The position numbers and the translations under genes were made by a program. From Vibrio fortis (lineage in GTDB: Bacteria; Pseudomonadota; Gammaproteobacteria; Enterobacterales; Vibrionaceae): a stretch of 64,000 bases of DNA. Where the stretch lies: positions 1,612,001 through 1,676,000 of the forward strand of contig NZ_AP025488.1 in the NCBI RefSeq assembly GCF_024347475.1. The letters are read 5' to 3'. Numbering within the stretch: position 1 is the first letter of the stretch; each line of letters begins with the position of its first letter. This document shows, piece by piece, positions 17,916-26,918 of this stretch. The notes under the pieces were generated by a model. The model did not search any database, had not been told where the DNA came from, and saw only the letters and a program-made list of their open reading frames with translations.

Positions 17916-19271
17916 TTACTTAAAGCAAGTTTCTGCCCAACGAGCAAGCCCTGCGGTAACGGAACCAAAATAGTTGCCACTCACGATAGGTACATTAGGC
18001 ACCGCTTGCTCTACTGCCTGACGAAGAATTGGAGAGCGTGCAGAGCCCCCTGTCATATAAATAACATCTGGTACTTTCTGTCCTTGTTGAATTGCTTCTT
18101 TAACCAATTCAATCATCTTAGCTTTTGGGGTATCAATCGCTTCAACCATCTGATCGACAGAGATATCAACTTCAACCAACTCCGACGCGACCTGAATTGC
18201 CGTTCGATACTCACGACTGTCTGCAAGGGCAATCTTAGCTTCTTCTGCACGTCTTACAATGCTGTAACCTAAGGTGTCATGATAAACACGCATTAGCCTA
18301 TCAAGCTTTTCCGGTTCAGCCGCCTCTTTGCGCAACAGCTTCAACGCGGCTAGGTTTTCTCGGGAGTAAAAGTTCTTTTGGGCTTCAACATTGTTAATCG
18401 CAATTGGGTTCCAGAATTGCGTCAATGGCATATCGATACCAGATATGCTTTTGCTGGTCATACCGAAAGGATGCATCAAGCGTTTGAAGGCAAGATAGAT
18501 ATCCAGATCATTACCACCGACACGCTGACCACTATGAGCCAATAAGCTTGCACTTCGGTCGGCGTTCCCTGCCCAAGTCGGCCCCATCTCAAGCAATGAG
18601 CAGTCTGTCGTACCACCGCCAATATCAACGACTAGAACAGTCTGATTGTGAGTAAGCGTGCTCTCGTACTCCAGCCCCGCCGCTACTGGTTCAAACTGAA
18701 ACGCAATATCTGAGAAGCCTGCTCTCGTCGCAGCTCGAGTCAATATACGCTCAGCTTGTTGGTTGGCTTCTTCACCGCCACGACCATGAAAGTTGATTGG
18801 ACGACCGATTACGGCTTGGTCAATTGCACACTGCGTCGAGCGTTCAGCTTGCTGTTTAATGTTCGCCATCATGGCGCACACCAAATCCTCAAAGAAGCTC
18901 ACTTGAACATCGTGTAAGCCACTAGCGCCCAAAAATGACTTCGGAGACTTCACGTAATAAACGTCTCTTGGATCTTCAAGGTATAGATCCAACGCGGCTT
19001 GTCCAAACGCCATATCTTCTGGTACTAAGTCGATACTTTCTTCTCGGTTAGCCGCAATGGCACGGCGCAGAACCTGCTCACCAATAGCATCACTTGGTTT
19101 AATGTTCAGGTGACGGAACAAGTGTTCAGAGACACTCTCACGTGTAGGAGCGAACACCGTAGAGGGAATATAGTAGTTATCACCTTCAAGAGGCAAAAGA
19201 CGAGGCGCCCCTTCGATCATTGCAGCAACTGAGCAGTTTGCCGTTCCATAGTCAAATCCGATGAACATCAA
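17916..19271 (-). CDS. yegD: YegD-like Hsp70-family chaperone/ATPase
   Basis: A 451-aa actin-fold ATPase of the Hsp70 superfamily, similar throughout to E. coli YegD. Nucleotide-binding motifs are intact: phosphate-1 GFDYGTANCSVA, phosphate-2 VLVVDIGGGTTDCSLLEMG, and the adenosine motif YMTGGSARSP near the C-terminus, ending VTAGLARWAE. The protein stops after the ATPase domain and lacks the DnaK-type substrate-binding domain and lid, which is normal for YegD. Its cellular role is not well established. It is cytosolic, monocistronic, with its own terminator. Confidence 0.9.
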   Translation of the reverse strand: MMFIGFDYGTANCSVAAMIEGAPRLLPLEGDNYYIPSTVFAPTRESVSEHLFRHLNIKPSDAIGEQVLRRAIAANREESIDLVPEDMAFGQAALDLYLEDPRDVYYVKSPKSFLGASGLHDVQVSFFEDLVCAMMANIKQQAERSTQCAIDQAVIGRPINFHGRGGEEANQQAERILTRAATRAGFSDIAFQFEPVAAGLEYESTLTHNQTVLVVDIGGGTTDCSLLEMGPTWAGNADRSASLLAHSGQRVGGNDLDIYLAFKRLMHPFGMTSKSISGIDMPLTQFWNPIAINNVEAQKNFYSRENLAALKLLRKEAAEPEKLDRLMRVYHDTLGYSIVRRAEEAKIALADSREYRTAIQVASELVEVDISVDQMVEAIDTPKAKMIELVKEAIQQGQKVPDVIYMTGGSARSPILRQAVEQAVPNVPIVSGNYFGSVTAGLARWAETCFK

Positions 19272-19404
19272 TCATATCCCCCAAGCTAGAAAAGGGGCGA
19301 GATGCTACCTGAAATGCCTGTAAATCGCTAGGCTAAACAGAACTATTCTTAACATCTATGCTCAGTATGTTACATTGCCACGCAAATGCTTCAGGAATTG
19401 AAAA

Positions 19405-19713
19405 ATGAAAACACCTTGTATCGCAGCTTGTAAAAATAATGGCGGTATTTGTGGCGGCTGCCATCGAACAATGAATGAAATCATCGGCTGGAAAAGCCTT
19501 TCCGATGAGCAAAGAGAGCAAGTGATGCAAAACCTTTCGTCAGAAGGTGCAACTCACCAATGTCCTCAGTGCGACCAACCCGCACAATGTGATATAAGCG
19601 CAGGTAAAGAGACATGTTGGTGTTTTGAGTTAGAGAAGAGAGATACTAGCGGTGTGCCTAAACAAGGCTTGTGTATGTGTCGCAAGTGTTTATCTGCCCT
19701 GCCTATTGAATAG
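19405..19713 (+). CDS. DUF1289 + cysteine-rich CWC domain protein
   Basis: A 102-aa protein with 14 cysteines. Residues 1-50 match DUF1289 (TPCIAACKNNGGICGGCHRTMNEIIGW, then SDEQREQVM). Residues 52-98 match a Cys-rich CWC domain (CPQCDQPAQC, ETCWCFEL, CMCRKCL). The cysteine pattern suggests a zinc or Fe-S site. The two domains are usually described separately, so this is a fusion. Function is unknown. It is followed by a terminator shared with the convergent HopJ gene. Confidence 0.85.
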   Translation: MKTPCIAACKNNGGICGGCHRTMNEIIGWKSLSDEQREQVMQNLSSEGATHQCPQCDQPAQCDISAGKETCWCFELEKRDTSGVPKQGLCMCRKCLSALPIE

Positions 19714-19737
19714 TATCAAGCGTAATGTCTATATATG

Positions 19738-19768
19738 ACAAGAGGGCCGAAAGCGCCCTCTTGTTGTT
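19738..19768. terminator. Terminator between convergent genes
   Basis: A perfect 10-bp stem ACAAGAGGGC / GCCCTCTTGT with a 7-nt loop lies between the Cys-rich gene (+) and the HopJ gene (-). The plus side is followed by a T-rich stretch. Confidence 0.8.
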
Positions 19769-19811
19769 TGTCGCAATAGCTTGTCGTTTATCGCAATAGA
19801 ATGGCAGTTTA

Positions 19812-20156
19812 CTATTTTTTTGCCAGCGCTGGTTCAGAGAAACGAACGCCCTGCCAACCGTGTTTAATGAAGTTACGGATGTTTTGGTGATCATCGTTTT
19901 CTGGAAACTCTAAAACATCATGACGATAGTACTGACCAAAACACGCCAGGGTTTGCTGCTCCGATAGCCCTTCTAATTGGCCAAACGCAAAGATTTTACA
20001 TGAACCGTTGTTCTGCCCAGCTTGATTCACAACGTCTCCGTTTGCGAACTCACGCTCTGTGAATAGATAGCCGTTCTCGATCACCTGCATGGTATCTTCA
20101 AACTGAATACTTTCTGGCTCGCTGTCTAGTTTCGCCAAAAAAGTTGATAGTTCCAT
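19812..20156 (-). CDS. HopJ-family protein
   Basis: A 114-aa protein; the Met at 20156 (MELSTFLAKL) is chosen because GGAGAA lies at suitable distance, although the frame runs to 20216. The sequence carries the HopJ-type features: FEDTMQVIENGYLFT, NGDVVNQAGQNNGSCKIFAFG, and QNIRNFIKHGWQGVRF. Despite the family name (HopJ type III effector), marine-bacterial members are small housekeeping-type proteins with no secretion context here. The function is unknown; the strong conservation suggests a cytosolic binding protein. Confidence 0.82.
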   Translation of the reverse strand: MELSTFLAKLDSEPESIQFEDTMQVIENGYLFTEREFANGDVVNQAGQNNGSCKIFAFGQLEGLSEQQTLACFGQYYRHDVLEFPENDDHQNIRNFIKHGWQGVRFSEPALAKK

Positions 20157-20404
20157 TTCTCTGTTCTCCATTAATTTCTTTCTGTAGCAGTGTATCGAGT
20201 TTGAGCGTGACTGCAAGGCTGGAAAGCACCCATGAATAATAAAATAAACATTGTTTTCAAAAACTTGCTCGTTTACTCGTCAGACCATAAAACGTGATTT
20301 GTTGACCTCTAAATCTCATCAATTAACATAATGAAACTAATGACATAACACGATCAGAGCGTTATATTGTTTCAACACTTGTTCAACACTGCTTATATGG
20401 AAAT

Positions 20405-21064
20405 ATGCCACAAGATAATAACCAAGAATTGTTTAGATATCTGAAACCAGGAACACGTACAGCAGGTGTTCTTGAATTTGGCCCACAAGATTCTATCCAA
20501 GTGAGTACTCTCTATATTGGTCATAAAGAGGACCAATATCTGGTGCTTGAGTTATCTCAAAAATCGACCGAGGCCCTAACCCTCAGAAAGCTCAATAACG
20601 TTGATATTATCATTAGAGCGATCACTGACACTGAGTTAGGCCATATTGTGGCTTTCAAGACCAGTGTTCTCTCTCATATCACTCAGCCAGCACATCTAAT
20701 TTTTCTCAGACCACCTTCGAACTTCGCGACCAAGCCGATTCGCGAACATGAGCGCTACAAGATAAATCTAAGCAGTGAAGTGTCATTTGATACCTTAACG
20801 CTCGACGCGACACTGATCGATTTTTCAATTTCTGGGTGCGGTGTATTCTTGTCTCAGCAATCAGACATAGATATCGGCATGAAGATTAAAGTCTCTTCAA
20901 TATTAGATGAACATCTGCCAGACGACTTAATCTATAAAGTGGTGAGTAAGAAACGTCACGGTCAAGGTTGGCTTCTTGGCATTCAATTCCCAGAACATCT
21001 TGATTTAGATGAAGAATTAAAGAAACTGCTGCTCGAGCTCGCTTTCAACACGGGTAACCTCTAA
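20405..21064 (+). CDS. PilZ-domain c-di-GMP receptor (YcgR-like architecture)
   Basis: A 219-aa cytosolic protein. The N-terminal about 110 residues form a PilZN/YcgR-like beta domain, and residues about 113-215 form the PilZ domain. The c-di-GMP-binding motifs are visible: RxxxR as REHERYK and DxSxxG as DFSISGCG. It should therefore bind c-di-GMP and could act on motility or another output. It stands alone upstream of luxPQ (convergent), with its own terminator. Confidence 0.88.
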   Translation: MPQDNNQELFRYLKPGTRTAGVLEFGPQDSIQVSTLYIGHKEDQYLVLELSQKSTEALTLRKLNNVDIIIRAITDTELGHIVAFKTSVLSHITQPAHLIFLRPPSNFATKPIREHERYKINLSSEVSFDTLTLDATLIDFSISGCGVFLSQQSDIDIGMKIKVSSILDEHLPDDLIYKVVSKKRHGQGWLLGIQFPEHLDLDEELKKLLLELAFNTGNL

Positions 21065-21097
21065 CACATTGTAGTAATGACAATAGTCAAAAATTAA

Positions 21098-21124
21098 GAA
21101 AGGCGCATGATGCGCCTTTTTGCT
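21098..21124 (+). terminator. Rho-independent terminator of the PilZ gene
   Basis: A perfect 8-bp stem AAGGCGCA / TGCGCCTT with a 3-nt loop and T-rich tail, about 35 bp after the stop; convergent to luxQ. Confidence 0.85.
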
Positions 21125-21135
21125 TTTAATTGGCC

Positions 21136-23718
21136 TTACTCATTGCCAACGAGACGCTTAACTGGCTGATAATGCTCTTTGAAATGAATAAATGCACGGT
21201 GCAAAGACTCTTCTTTTATCGGCTTCACAATCACATAATTCGCACCGGCTTGCATAAAGCGATCTCGAGTTGAGATTTGTGCGTCAGCCGTGCAAGCATA
21301 GATCGGCGTTTGTAAGTGAAGCTCTTCCCTCAATTTGATCGTAGTCTCTACACCACCTAAATTCGGAAGTTGATTGTCCATTAAGATAAGGTCATAGGGC
21401 TGAAGCTCAGCATACGCCATGGCCTCTAAACCATCTTTCGCCCACGTTACCGACATTCCATATTTCTTACAAAATGCCTGCGCAATAAAGGCGTTGGTAT
21501 GATTATCTTCGACCAATAGCACCTTCAGTGATTTATCAAACAAATCTCGTGGCGCTGTAGACTCATCCAACTTAGGGCCTGTAATTGGCTCAGTTCGATA
21601 GGTTACTGGAATATCGATAACGAATTCAGACCCAGCATCCTTACGACTTCTTACTCTAATATCGCCTTCAAGCATATCGACTAAATTCTTAACGATTGCT
21701 AACCCAAGCCCCGTACCACCGTATTCACGCGTCGTGGTTTCCTCAGCTTGAACAAAAGGTTCAAATACAGCGTCTAGTTTCTCAGGTTCAATACCAATAC
21801 CACTGTCCTTAACCTTGATGATTAAACCCGCTCGGTTAGTGTTAATCGTGGTTTCTAAATCAAATGAAACGAACACACCTCCCGAATGAGTGAATTTCAA
21901 TGCATTACTCAAGAGGTTAAACATGATCTGATTTAGACGAACTTGATCCGTGTAGATCTCCAGCTCCTCTGGTAGTCGGCTTTCAATATCAAAGCTGATC
22001 GATTTCTCGATACAAAGTGGTCTATAGATACTATCCAAGGTATTGATGAGCTCTGAAAGTCGGAATTCTTTCTTTTGGATATTAAACTGACCCTGTTCGA
22101 TTTTAGAAAAGTCCAGAATATCATTGAGCACTGCAAGTAGGTGTTCGGCACTGTTACACAAAACATCCACTTTCTCTCTATTACCTTCACTTGTCACAGA
22201 GCGTTTCAATAGCTGAGACACACCCAAAATGCCATTTAACGGTGTTCGAATTTCGTGGCTCATTTTAGCGAGGAAATCCGCACGAACATTTGCAAGGTGC
22301 TCCGCTTCTTCACGAGCGCGATCTGCTTGACGCTCCGCTTCCACCAGCTTAGTGATATCTTGCCCCTGAACAACTACGCCAGTAATGCCATGCTCAACAC
22401 GTATCGCCGACATGTTCCAACGAAATACTTTATCGCCAATCGGAACATTGATACCCGTTAACTTTGCGCCGTTTAAAACCATCAACACATTCGGCTGCAT
22501 CTTTTTCTCAAACTCTTGAGCTAAGACGCCTTTAAAGTCATCATCCGCGAACATCGCCATACGAGCGGCTGGGTTCATCTGAATCAAAGTGCCACTTTCA
22601 GACCAAACCAAAATCGGGGAGTGTGCAAAGTTAAACAAGTCTTGGAATTTTTGTCTCTGTTCTGCTAGTCGCTCAAAGGTGTCTTCTAACGTGCAGCCAA
22701 TGTGGTGAAACTCATAAATGTTCGAACCATCAAACTTATGGACTTCGTGGTTATCACTCGCAGAACGAGTAAATTCCATCAGTTTATTTAGCTCTTTAGA
22801 CACACGCTTATGTATCCAACCTCTTGCGAAGAAAGACATGGCGATCAGAACGATAATTACAGCCGCGATAGCACGCTCATAGTTCTCTTCGAGCGCGATA
22901 AAGTTACTGTTCTTCTGGACTGCACGAATCGTTAGTGGTGTATCCACTGCGTTTATCTTGATTCTTGCAATCGTGACGAAATGTTCAGGAAGCTGTTCAT
23001 GTACTCGGTAAGAGAGAACATCTTTGAGAGAGTATGGTTCATCCCCACTGAAGGTTGATGTGACGGGATCGCCATGCGCTTCAATGACAATATTCTCGCA
23101 GTTACTACCTTGCTGAATGGACTCTGCAAGAGAGAAGTTATTGTCTAAAACAATGGTGATATAGAGCTGCCCCAGCACCTCACCCGTCTTGTTATCCACG
23201 ATAGGGGTTTTGCGTGCAAGCAGATGGCGTTTACCAATTTCCGTATCCAGCTCAAGAAAGTGCCAGTTACTACTGAACGCAACCTGAGAAGAGATATACT
23301 CCAAACTGCTCTCATCAAAGCCATAAAACTGACCATTGCCGTCATCCCAAGAGACGCCATCATGCGTTGTAACAAAGCGCATATCGGGTGCATGGTTGGG
23401 TTCTCGCTGATCAACGCCAAAGAAGAAATAGCTGAGTTCTTCTCTATCCCCATTGGCGAAATACTCCTTGAGCATGGTGCTGTGAGAGCTGCTATCTTGA
23501 TGGATTTGTAGTACCGATAAACGGTAATCAAACATGTTTTGTATCAAACTGGACGTTTGCTGGACCGTTCGCTTGGTTTCTTGCTTTACGATGCTACTGC
23601 TGGTTTCATAGTTATGAATCAACACACCAATTGCCATCACGCCAATCACCAGAATAATAATTCGGGTGATGAGTTTCGCGAGTGTATTACGTGGCGTGGT
23701 AGCGTAGCTTTTCTTCAT
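21136..23718 (-). CDS. luxQ: LuxQ, AI-2 hybrid sensor histidine kinase/phosphatase
   Basis: An 860-aa hybrid kinase, matching the known LuxQ length. Order: membrane helix (about 13-35), periplasmic LuxP-docking domain (about 36-275), second helix (about 283-303), PAS-like region (about 355-465), HisKA with MSHEIRTPLNG (phospho-acceptor H488), HATPase_c with the GTGLGLAIVKNLVD glycine-rich box, and a receiver with LILMDNQLP (D781). With LuxP it senses autoinducer-2 and exchanges phosphate with LuxU and then LuxO, which controls the qrr genes. Its ATG overlaps the last base of the luxP stop codon, so the two are coupled. Confidence 0.95.
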   Translation of the reverse strand: MKKSYATTPRNTLAKLITRIIILVIGVMAIGVLIHNYETSSSIVKQETKRTVQQTSSLIQNMFDYRLSVLQIHQDSSSHSTMLKEYFANGDREELSYFFFGVDQREPNHAPDMRFVTTHDGVSWDDGNGQFYGFDESSLEYISSQVAFSSNWHFLELDTEIGKRHLLARKTPIVDNKTGEVLGQLYITIVLDNNFSLAESIQQGSNCENIVIEAHGDPVTSTFSGDEPYSLKDVLSYRVHEQLPEHFVTIARIKINAVDTPLTIRAVQKNSNFIALEENYERAIAAVIIVLIAMSFFARGWIHKRVSKELNKLMEFTRSASDNHEVHKFDGSNIYEFHHIGCTLEDTFERLAEQRQKFQDLFNFAHSPILVWSESGTLIQMNPAARMAMFADDDFKGVLAQEFEKKMQPNVLMVLNGAKLTGINVPIGDKVFRWNMSAIRVEHGITGVVVQGQDITKLVEAERQADRAREEAEHLANVRADFLAKMSHEIRTPLNGILGVSQLLKRSVTSEGNREKVDVLCNSAEHLLAVLNDILDFSKIEQGQFNIQKKEFRLSELINTLDSIYRPLCIEKSISFDIESRLPEELEIYTDQVRLNQIMFNLLSNALKFTHSGGVFVSFDLETTINTNRAGLIIKVKDSGIGIEPEKLDAVFEPFVQAEETTTREYGGTGLGLAIVKNLVDMLEGDIRVRSRKDAGSEFVIDIPVTYRTEPITGPKLDESTAPRDLFDKSLKVLLVEDNHTNAFIAQAFCKKYGMSVTWAKDGLEAMAYAELQPYDLILMDNQLPNLGGVETTIKLREELHLQTPIYACTADAQISTRDRFMQAGANYVIVKPIKEESLHRAFIHFKEHYQPVKRLVGNE

Positions 23719-24812
23719 TATTTTCCTGAGTATCTAAAGGCTCGTTGTTTTAGTGCTTCTATACGTTCTGGGCTGTCTTCTTTGGTCACAACCTCGAAGT
23801 CTCCAGAGTAAACTGTTGGTACAGCATAGCCTTCTAAGTCCCATTTAATGGCTTCTGCCATCGCTATACCCGTGTCATCATTCATTCGCATCACAGTAAC
23901 ATCTAGCTCACCACGAGCCAACGCTTCTAATTCAGCGGAACCACCACCCCAACCATTGAGTTTGATATCTAAACCCGATTCACGGATGGCCTCAGCAGCG
24001 CCTAGCGCGACATCAGTGGCGCATGCGTAGATGAAATCGAGATCTTGATTGCGAGCAATGCTGATCTTAGCGGCTTTATAGCCACTCTCTTTATCAGACT
24101 TAGTATAAAAAGAAGACTTTAGTTTAAAGTTGGTCTCTTCACTCATTTCATGGATAAAGGTATCGCCACGGGCATCACTGATGTAGCCTTCTGAGCGATA
24201 AAGTACTGAGTACTCGCTCTCTTCTCCTGAATGCGTTTTGAAGTAGTCAGCAAGCTTCAAACTGCCTGTTGCATGATCAAAACCCACGTACATAAATGGC
24301 TGTCGCTCTTCCCAAGCTCGAACTGGTGTTGTGATGTTTTGTAGAATCAGCTTGGTATTAGTTGAGCTCAGAACGTGTTCAATAAATTTGCGATGGCGCG
24401 TTGTGTCGAGCGTGAAAATTAGATAATCCGTTTTGTTTTCTATCGCTTCTTGAAGAGAAATACTTTGCTGAGCCAAATCGGCGTTGACACGAGTAAAGAC
24501 CTGATTTATTTGATAATTAATTCTGAGTTTATCCAAACGCTTTTCAAATGCTTGAATATTCCTCACCCAGTAATCTGAGATCTGCTGGCCAGGATATACG
24601 ACCGATATAGTGATAGGTTCTTGTTGTTTGACTTGCAAAGGAACAGGGTGTTTTTGAACGGCTTGGTTCATATGTTCAGTCAGCGCTTTTTGCGCTGGGA
24701 ACTTATCCAAAAACTCTTGGTATTCCCAATAGCCATTAAGCACATGCGTACCGTGGGAAAGGGCTGGCCCTGACAATAGCGAAGCCCCAAGCAACATAAG
24801 TGAACGTTTCAT
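23718..24812 (-). CDS. luxP: LuxP, periplasmic autoinducer-2 binding protein
   Basis: A 364-aa ribose-binding-like protein with a signal peptide (MKRSLMLLGASLLSGPALS). Similarity to V. harveyi LuxP runs end to end: HVLNGYWEYQEFLDKFP, ISVVYPGQQISDYWVRN, TKLILQNITTPVRAWEERQPFMYVGFDH, LNGWGGGSAELEAL, and VMRMNDDTGIAMAEAIKWDLE. LuxP binds the borate form of AI-2 and regulates LuxQ in the periplasm. It precedes luxQ in the operon. Confidence 0.96.
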   Translation of the reverse strand: MKRSLMLLGASLLSGPALSHGTHVLNGYWEYQEFLDKFPAQKALTEHMNQAVQKHPVPLQVKQQEPITISVVYPGQQISDYWVRNIQAFEKRLDKLRINYQINQVFTRVNADLAQQSISLQEAIENKTDYLIFTLDTTRHRKFIEHVLSSTNTKLILQNITTPVRAWEERQPFMYVGFDHATGSLKLADYFKTHSGEESEYSVLYRSEGYISDARGDTFIHEMSEETNFKLKSSFYTKSDKESGYKAAKISIARNQDLDFIYACATDVALGAAEAIRESGLDIKLNGWGGGSAELEALARGELDVTVMRMNDDTGIAMAEAIKWDLEGYAVPTVYSGDFEVVTKEDSPERIEALKQRAFRYSGK

Positions 24813-24864
24813 TATTTTCTCATTTTTTATGAGCTACTTTGGCTCATTTTTTACCTAGCCTGAT

Positions 24865-24882
24865 GTCATATCGTTGTATGAC
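24865..24882. promoter_or_regulatory. Inverted repeat upstream of luxPQ
   Basis: GTCATA-N6-TATGAC is a perfect 6-bp inverted repeat about 53 bp upstream of the luxP start, in a position suited to a promoter or 5' leader operator. No binding protein can be named. Confidence 0.35.
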
Positions 24883-25061
24883 TTTTAATACATTATGTAG
24901 GACAACCGTGAAAAATGATAGGCTCAAACAATAATTAGAACATCATTCCTATTAAAAATTATGAACTTGGTTTTAAATTAATACAGGGACTTAAGAATCA
25001 GCCAAAATCACATTCAGCCAAGTAATAAAGAGAGAATAAAGTCAGTGTCAAAGAGAAATAG

Positions 25062-25385
25062 CTAAGACTTGAACACTGGTTCAAAATAAACAATTTTCTC
25101 ATCTTGAATATCGACGCACAGTTGCTTTGTAACCAGACATTCTTTACGCGGTTTAGAGAGTTGTTTTATGGAGTACTCAATTCTCAGTGCATGGCTTTTC
25201 GAGCCTGCGTTGTGGCTCCATTCAAGTGATAAAGGGCCTTTACCCTTGAGAGCTTTCGCTCCTTTACCTTGCTCATGCTGCTCGAATCGTCGAGACAGAT
25301 TATTGGTGATGCCACAGTACAGGGCGTTGTGACGAGTGCGGATCAGGTATACCACCCAATCCGCATCTAATTTCTTGTCTGTCAT
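25062..25385 (-). CDS. GIY-YIG nuclease-family protein (YhbQ/UPF0213-like)
   Basis: A 107-aa protein with a single GIY-YIG domain: WVVYLIRTRHNALYCGITNNLSRRFEQHEQGKGAKAL in the first half, carrying the two beta strands (VYL and YCGIT) and the conserved Arg, followed by a helix RIEYSIKQLSK with the conserved Glu. YhbQ-type proteins are nucleases linked to DNA damage; the biological role is loosely defined. The start follows the stop of the yceH-like gene directly, suggesting cotranscription. Confidence 0.85.
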   Translation of the reverse strand: MTDKKLDADWVVYLIRTRHNALYCGITNNLSRRFEQHEQGKGAKALKGKGPLSLEWSHNAGSKSHALRIEYSIKQLSKPRKECLVTKQLCVDIQDEKIVYFEPVFKS

Positions 25386-26039
25386 CTAAATAAGAGATTC
25401 AACCAGAACTTTTAGTTCTGCTAACTCTTTCTTTAGATTTTCAACTTCTGCTTCTAAAGCTTCTACGCGTTCATTACCAGAACCAGATGCCATTGCTGGC
25501 GCTGCAGATGCCAATGCTTCCACGTCAACTTCACCACTCAGCAGGTGCTGATAACGAGATTCACGTTTACCCGCTTCTCTAGGTAGCTTAACAACAAGAG
25601 CACCCTCTTCACGAGCCGCTAATTTGTCTAAAACCGCTTCCACCTCTTTTACGTCTGTGAAGTTAGCCAAACGCCCAGTGCGTGTTCTTAATTCGCCTGG
25701 TGTTTGTGCACCGCGCAATAACATGCAGCAGATAATCGCACGTTCTTGTTCTGTAAACTGCAGATCACCAAACTCGGTGTTGCAGAAACGGTGTTGGTAC
25801 TTACTCACACGGCTATTAAAGCCACTTTCGTCACTCACTAAGCGACGGGAAATCAGGCCATCAACAGCATCAAGCACGTCTGACTCAGAAAGAGATAAAA
25901 CAGGCTCACGGTTGCTCTTCTGGTTACACGCGGTTGTTAAGCTATTGAGAGTAAGAGGATAGTGATCAGGGGTCGTCACCTCTTTCTCTATTAAACAACC
26001 AATAATACGAGCTTCTATTGCGGAAAGTTGCGTGTTCAT
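25386..26039 (-). CDS. yceH: YceH family (DUF480) protein
   Basis: A 217-aa cytosolic protein of the DUF480 family. Signatures: IEARIIGCLIEKEVTTPDHYPLTLNSLTTACNQKSNREPV at the N-terminus, CCMLLRGAQTPGELRTRTGRLANF in the second winged-helix repeat, and a C-terminal coiled coil (VEALEAEVENLKKELAEL). The fold is a tandem winged helix, so DNA or protein binding is possible, but the function is not established. Confidence 0.92.
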   Translation of the reverse strand: MNTQLSAIEARIIGCLIEKEVTTPDHYPLTLNSLTTACNQKSNREPVLSLSESDVLDAVDGLISRRLVSDESGFNSRVSKYQHRFCNTEFGDLQFTEQERAIICCMLLRGAQTPGELRTRTGRLANFTDVKEVEAVLDKLAAREEGALVVKLPREAGKRESRYQHLLSGEVDVEALASAAPAMASGSGNERVEALEAEVENLKKELAELKVLVESLI

Positions 26040-26101
26040 TCTTTTTCCTTTTTTATTATTTTCAATTCCGTCTAAAACACATTCAAGGCTAACCCAACGG
26101 A

Positions 26102-26314
26102 TTAGTGCTCAGACAGAATAGGGACTCTTCTTTTTCGGCCTTGTTCATCAATCACCATGATCTTAGAACGATTTAACTCAATTTCCACCACTTCTAAGTT
26201 GGTGCGTTCTTTTACATAAGCAGTTCGAAGCTTGTCTTGCTCGTTGCAAGCTTCTTGAGAGATCGCTTTCGATTCCTCGTTATTTGGTTCTGATTGGTTC
26301 ATCTCACATTTCAT
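26102..26314 (-). CDS. Small hypothetical protein
   Basis: The frame is open to 26401, but the most likely start is the ATG at 26314 (MKCEMNQSEP, preceded by AGAGG), giving 70 aa; the Met at 26302 is another option. The protein is hydrophilic: an acidic N-terminal half (PNNEESKAISQEACNEQDKL), then VEIELNRSKIMVIDEQGRKRRVPIL, which looks like a small beta element. No family is recognised. Confidence 0.5.
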   Translation of the reverse strand: MKCEMNQSEPNNEESKAISQEACNEQDKLRTAYVKERTNLEVVEIELNRSKIMVIDEQGRKRRVPILSEH

Positions 26315-26497
26315 ATAATGCTTGCCTCTAAGCAAGATACTATCGTGAACTGTCCGAGAAAAACAATCAGCTGAGTAACAGAGTGATGAATAATTAAACA
26401 ACCTTACTTTTGCTTTGATCTAAAGACTGTTACAACCGCATTCGATGTGCTTTAATCAGAATCAGATAACGTATATGACGATTAGGAAAAGGAATCT

Positions 26498-26812
26498 ATG
26501 AGTAGCGTATTTGAAATTGTTAACCAAGCACGTCGTAAGAATAAGCTTAAGCGTGAGCTTCTAGACAACGAAAAGAAAGTTCGTGATAACCGCAAACGTG
26601 TTGATCTTCTAGACAACCTACTGGACTACATTAAGCCAGAAATGTCTCACGATGAAATCCTAGGCATCATCAAAAATATGAAAGCGGACTATGAAGACCG
26701 TGTTGATGACCACATCATCAAGAGTGCTGAAATCTCTAAAGCTCGTCGCGACATCAGCCGCCGCATCCGTGAACTAACGGAAGAAGACAAGCAAACTCAA
26801 GGCAAAAAATAA
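26498..26812 (+). CDS. yeeX: YeeX/DUF496 family protein
   Basis: A 104-aa, highly charged and mostly helical cytosolic protein, closely similar to E. coli YeeX (DUF496): RRKNKLKRELLDNEKKVRDN, VDLLDNLLDYIKPEMS, MKADYEDRVDDHIIKSAEIS and ARRDISRRIREL. Strong coiled-coil character is evident. The conserved family has no established function. Codon choice looks well adapted, which suggests fair expression. It is monocistronic with a strong terminator. Confidence 0.92.
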   Translation: MSSVFEIVNQARRKNKLKRELLDNEKKVRDNRKRVDLLDNLLDYIKPEMSHDEILGIIKNMKADYEDRVDDHIIKSAEISKARRDISRRIRELTEEDKQTQGKK

Positions 26813-26838
26813 GCCCTCGAAGTCCAACGAATGATATT

Positions 26839-26865
26839 AGCCCACTTTGTTAAGTGGGTTTTTTT
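26839..26865 (+). terminator. Rho-independent terminator of yeeX
   Basis: Stem CCCACTT / AAGTGGG with a 4-nt loop and a run of T residues, about 27 bp after the stop. Confidence 0.92.
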
Positions 26866-26918
26866 ACCTCTAAATTTAGCGACTATACTCAAATGACTGC
26901 CACTGTTGGAGTCATTCT

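Noticed and set aside
19812..20156. HopJ as a type III secreted effector
   Set aside because: There is no secretion system context and the family is widespread in free-living marine bacteria; only the family name is historical.
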